The position numbers and the translations under genes are program-made. From an uncultured Stomatobaculum sp. (GTDB lineage: Bacteria; Bacillota; Clostridia; Lachnospirales; Lachnospiraceae): a stretch of 7,994 bases of DNA. Below the pieces are notes generated by a model. It was given only the letters and a program-made list of their open reading frames with translations. It searched no databases and was not told where the DNA came from. Positions 7,465-7,994 of this stretch are shown here, piece by piece. Each line of letters begins with the position of its first letter. Position 1 is the first letter of the stretch. The stretch spans positions 1-7,994 of the forward strand of contig CALLVJ010000129.1 in NCBI GenBank assembly GCA_938010625.1, written 5' to 3'.

Positions 7465-7478
7465 CACTGATACCAGTG
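7465..7478. promoter_or_regulatory. Candidate operator A for a GntR/HutC-type repressor of the frl operon
   Basis: CACTG (7465-7469), ATAC, CAGTG (7474-7478): perfect 5-bp arms around four bases, on the minus strand CACTGGTATCAGTG. The ACTGGT half resembles the half-sites of HutC-type regulators, which often carry TGGTNTA-like arms. It sits about 7-20 bases downstream of the predicted transcription start. A CTGGTA direct copy occurs 15 bases away at 7486-7491, abutting the -10 box. This is where a repressor would block the operon. Confidence 0.5.
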
Positions 7479-7491
7479 TTTTTATTACCAG

Positions 7492-7520
7492 ATTATACTT
7501 TAGCCTTGTGATTTTGTCAA
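7492..7520 (-). promoter_or_regulatory. Consensus sigma-70 promoter of the frl operon
   Basis: On the minus strand TTGACA (7515-7520), a 17-base spacer and TATAAT (7492-7497) match the vegetative consensus at every position. Transcription would start near 7485. A promoter this strong would be almost always on unless repressed, which fits the two repressor genes in the operon and the palindromes directly downstream. Confidence 0.85.
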
Positions 7521-7675
7521 TTATCCGTTAGAAATAATCGGTATCTTATGGCCTTTTGCACAAAGATGTTTCTTTTGAAAGCTATTTTCATACCAGTAGA
7601 ATCGCATCTATCTCAAATTTTCCTTTTTGATCCTCCTATTTTCCCCATATTCTAATACCAATTTCTTTCTCTTCC
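7521..7675. other. Intergenic region between the sigma-54 regulator and the frl promoter
   Basis: With the promoter and leader to its left, this belongs to a roughly 300-bp gap. I see AT-rich DNA with no convincing gene and no clear terminator for the regulator. An AGGAGG match on the minus strand (7632-7637) has no start codon at a usable distance. A 28-codon minus-strand frame (7521-7607) lacks a good ribosome binding site. A CTGGTA copy lies at 7591-7596. Confidence 0.5.
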
Positions 7676-7994
7676 TCAGCTTCTGCCCATTCTCCGCCAC
7701 AATGTCGTTCGGCTCATGCCCAGCTGCTCTGCCACCTCGGTCTGTGTCATCCCTGCGTACGTACACATATCATCTACCATCTGTATAAATGCCGCTTCTG
7801 TCCGCCCCGAGTTTTCAAAAATCACCTCTGCCTGCCGCATCAGCTTATCTCTTCCGATGGAATCTACGATCGCGCGATAGACAGATGCCTGTGTCGCCGT
7901 GGGCATTTCCAGATATAACAGTCCAAACCGTGCAGCACTGGCTTGGATCTCAGATAAGTTTCCGCGCCACTCATACCACAACAAAACCCTACTG
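7676..7994 (-). CDS. C-terminal part of a sigma-54-dependent regulator, PrpR-like (5' end outside window)
   Basis: The frame is open to the window edge, so only the last 105 or so residues are seen. They begin near the end of an AAA+ activator domain: LLWYEWRGNLSEI aligns with the usual LxxYxWPGNVREL motif, though Pro-to-Arg and Val-Arg-to-Leu-Ser changes make it unusual. A linker follows, and then a Fis-type helix-turn-helix, GMTQTEVAEQLGMSRTTLWR near the end. The SRTTLWRRM ending is typical of PrpR-like and related enhancer-binding proteins, which activate RNA polymerase carrying sigma-54. Which operon it controls is not visible. It ends 156 bases upstream of the frl promoter on the same strand, with no clear terminator between, but no -24/-12 promoter is present before frlA. 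The family call for the C-terminal end is fairly sure; the exact subfamily is not. Confidence 0.75.
   Translation of the reverse strand, partial: SRVLLWYEWRGNLSEIQASAARFGLLYLEMPTATQASVYRAIVDSIGRDKLMRQAEVIFENSGRTEAAFIQMVDDMCTYAGMTQTEVAEQLGMSRTTLWRRMGRS

Noticed and set aside
7521..7607. 28-codon minus-strand frame upstream of the frl promoter, and the AGGAGG at 7632-7637
   Set aside because: The AGGAGG is about 24 bases from the ATG and no other start codon is correctly spaced; the frame ends right at the -35 box. Probably chance.
7440..7675. A sigma-54 (-24/-12) promoter before frlA
   Set aside because: I looked for GG-N10-GC elements on both strands. GG and GC pairs occur (for example near 7540-7560 and 7464-7475) but with spacing of 6, 7 or 9 bases.

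Overview
The window is chromosomal DNA of moderate GC content with compact gene spacing, AGGAGG-type ribosome binding sites and TTGACA/TATAAT-type promoters. It suggests an anaerobic, probably gut-associated Bacillota (Firmicutes). The C-terminal end of a PrpR-like sigma-54 activator and the overall composition would fit Negativicutes or Clostridia, but the sequence alone does not fix the genus.

The right half (about 2549-7520, minus strand) is one clear functional unit: a fructoselysine utilisation (frl) operon. Transcription runs right to left from a consensus TTGACA-N17-TATAAT promoter at 7492-7520. The order is frlA (APC-family fructoselysine permease), a GntR/UTRA regulator, frlD (PfkB-family fructoselysine 6-kinase), a second GntR/UTRA regulator, and frlB (SIS-domain fructoselysine-6-phosphate deglycase). 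FrlA imports the Amadori product, FrlD phosphorylates it, and FrlB cleaves it to glucose 6-phosphate and lysine. The frlC epimerase found in E. coli is absent. The 5' leader carries two adjacent palindromes just downstream of the predicted start of transcription, matching in number the two repressors encoded in the operon. A long intercistronic hairpin sits directly upstream of the frlB ribosome binding site.

Upstream of the operon (7676-7994, minus) is the 3' end of a sigma-54-type activator with a Fis-type helix-turn-helix. It runs in the same direction as frl, but the 300-bp gap shows no -24/-12 promoter for it to act on.

The left half is unrelated. A partial small membrane protein (1-100, minus) and an unrecognised four-helix membrane protein (298-1287, plus) are divergently transcribed from back-to-back promoters, with a perfect 17-bp palindrome in the leader of the minus gene. 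A GH114-like TIM-barrel lipoprotein (1603-2436, plus) follows and converges on frlB. The only strong minus-strand terminator (1471-1506) lies beyond this gene, so the frl mRNA may run antisense through it.

The operon is a known type of system. The unusual parts are its paired regulators, its RNA structures and the convergent antisense layout. I found no RNA gene, insertion sequence, CRISPR array or prophage signature.
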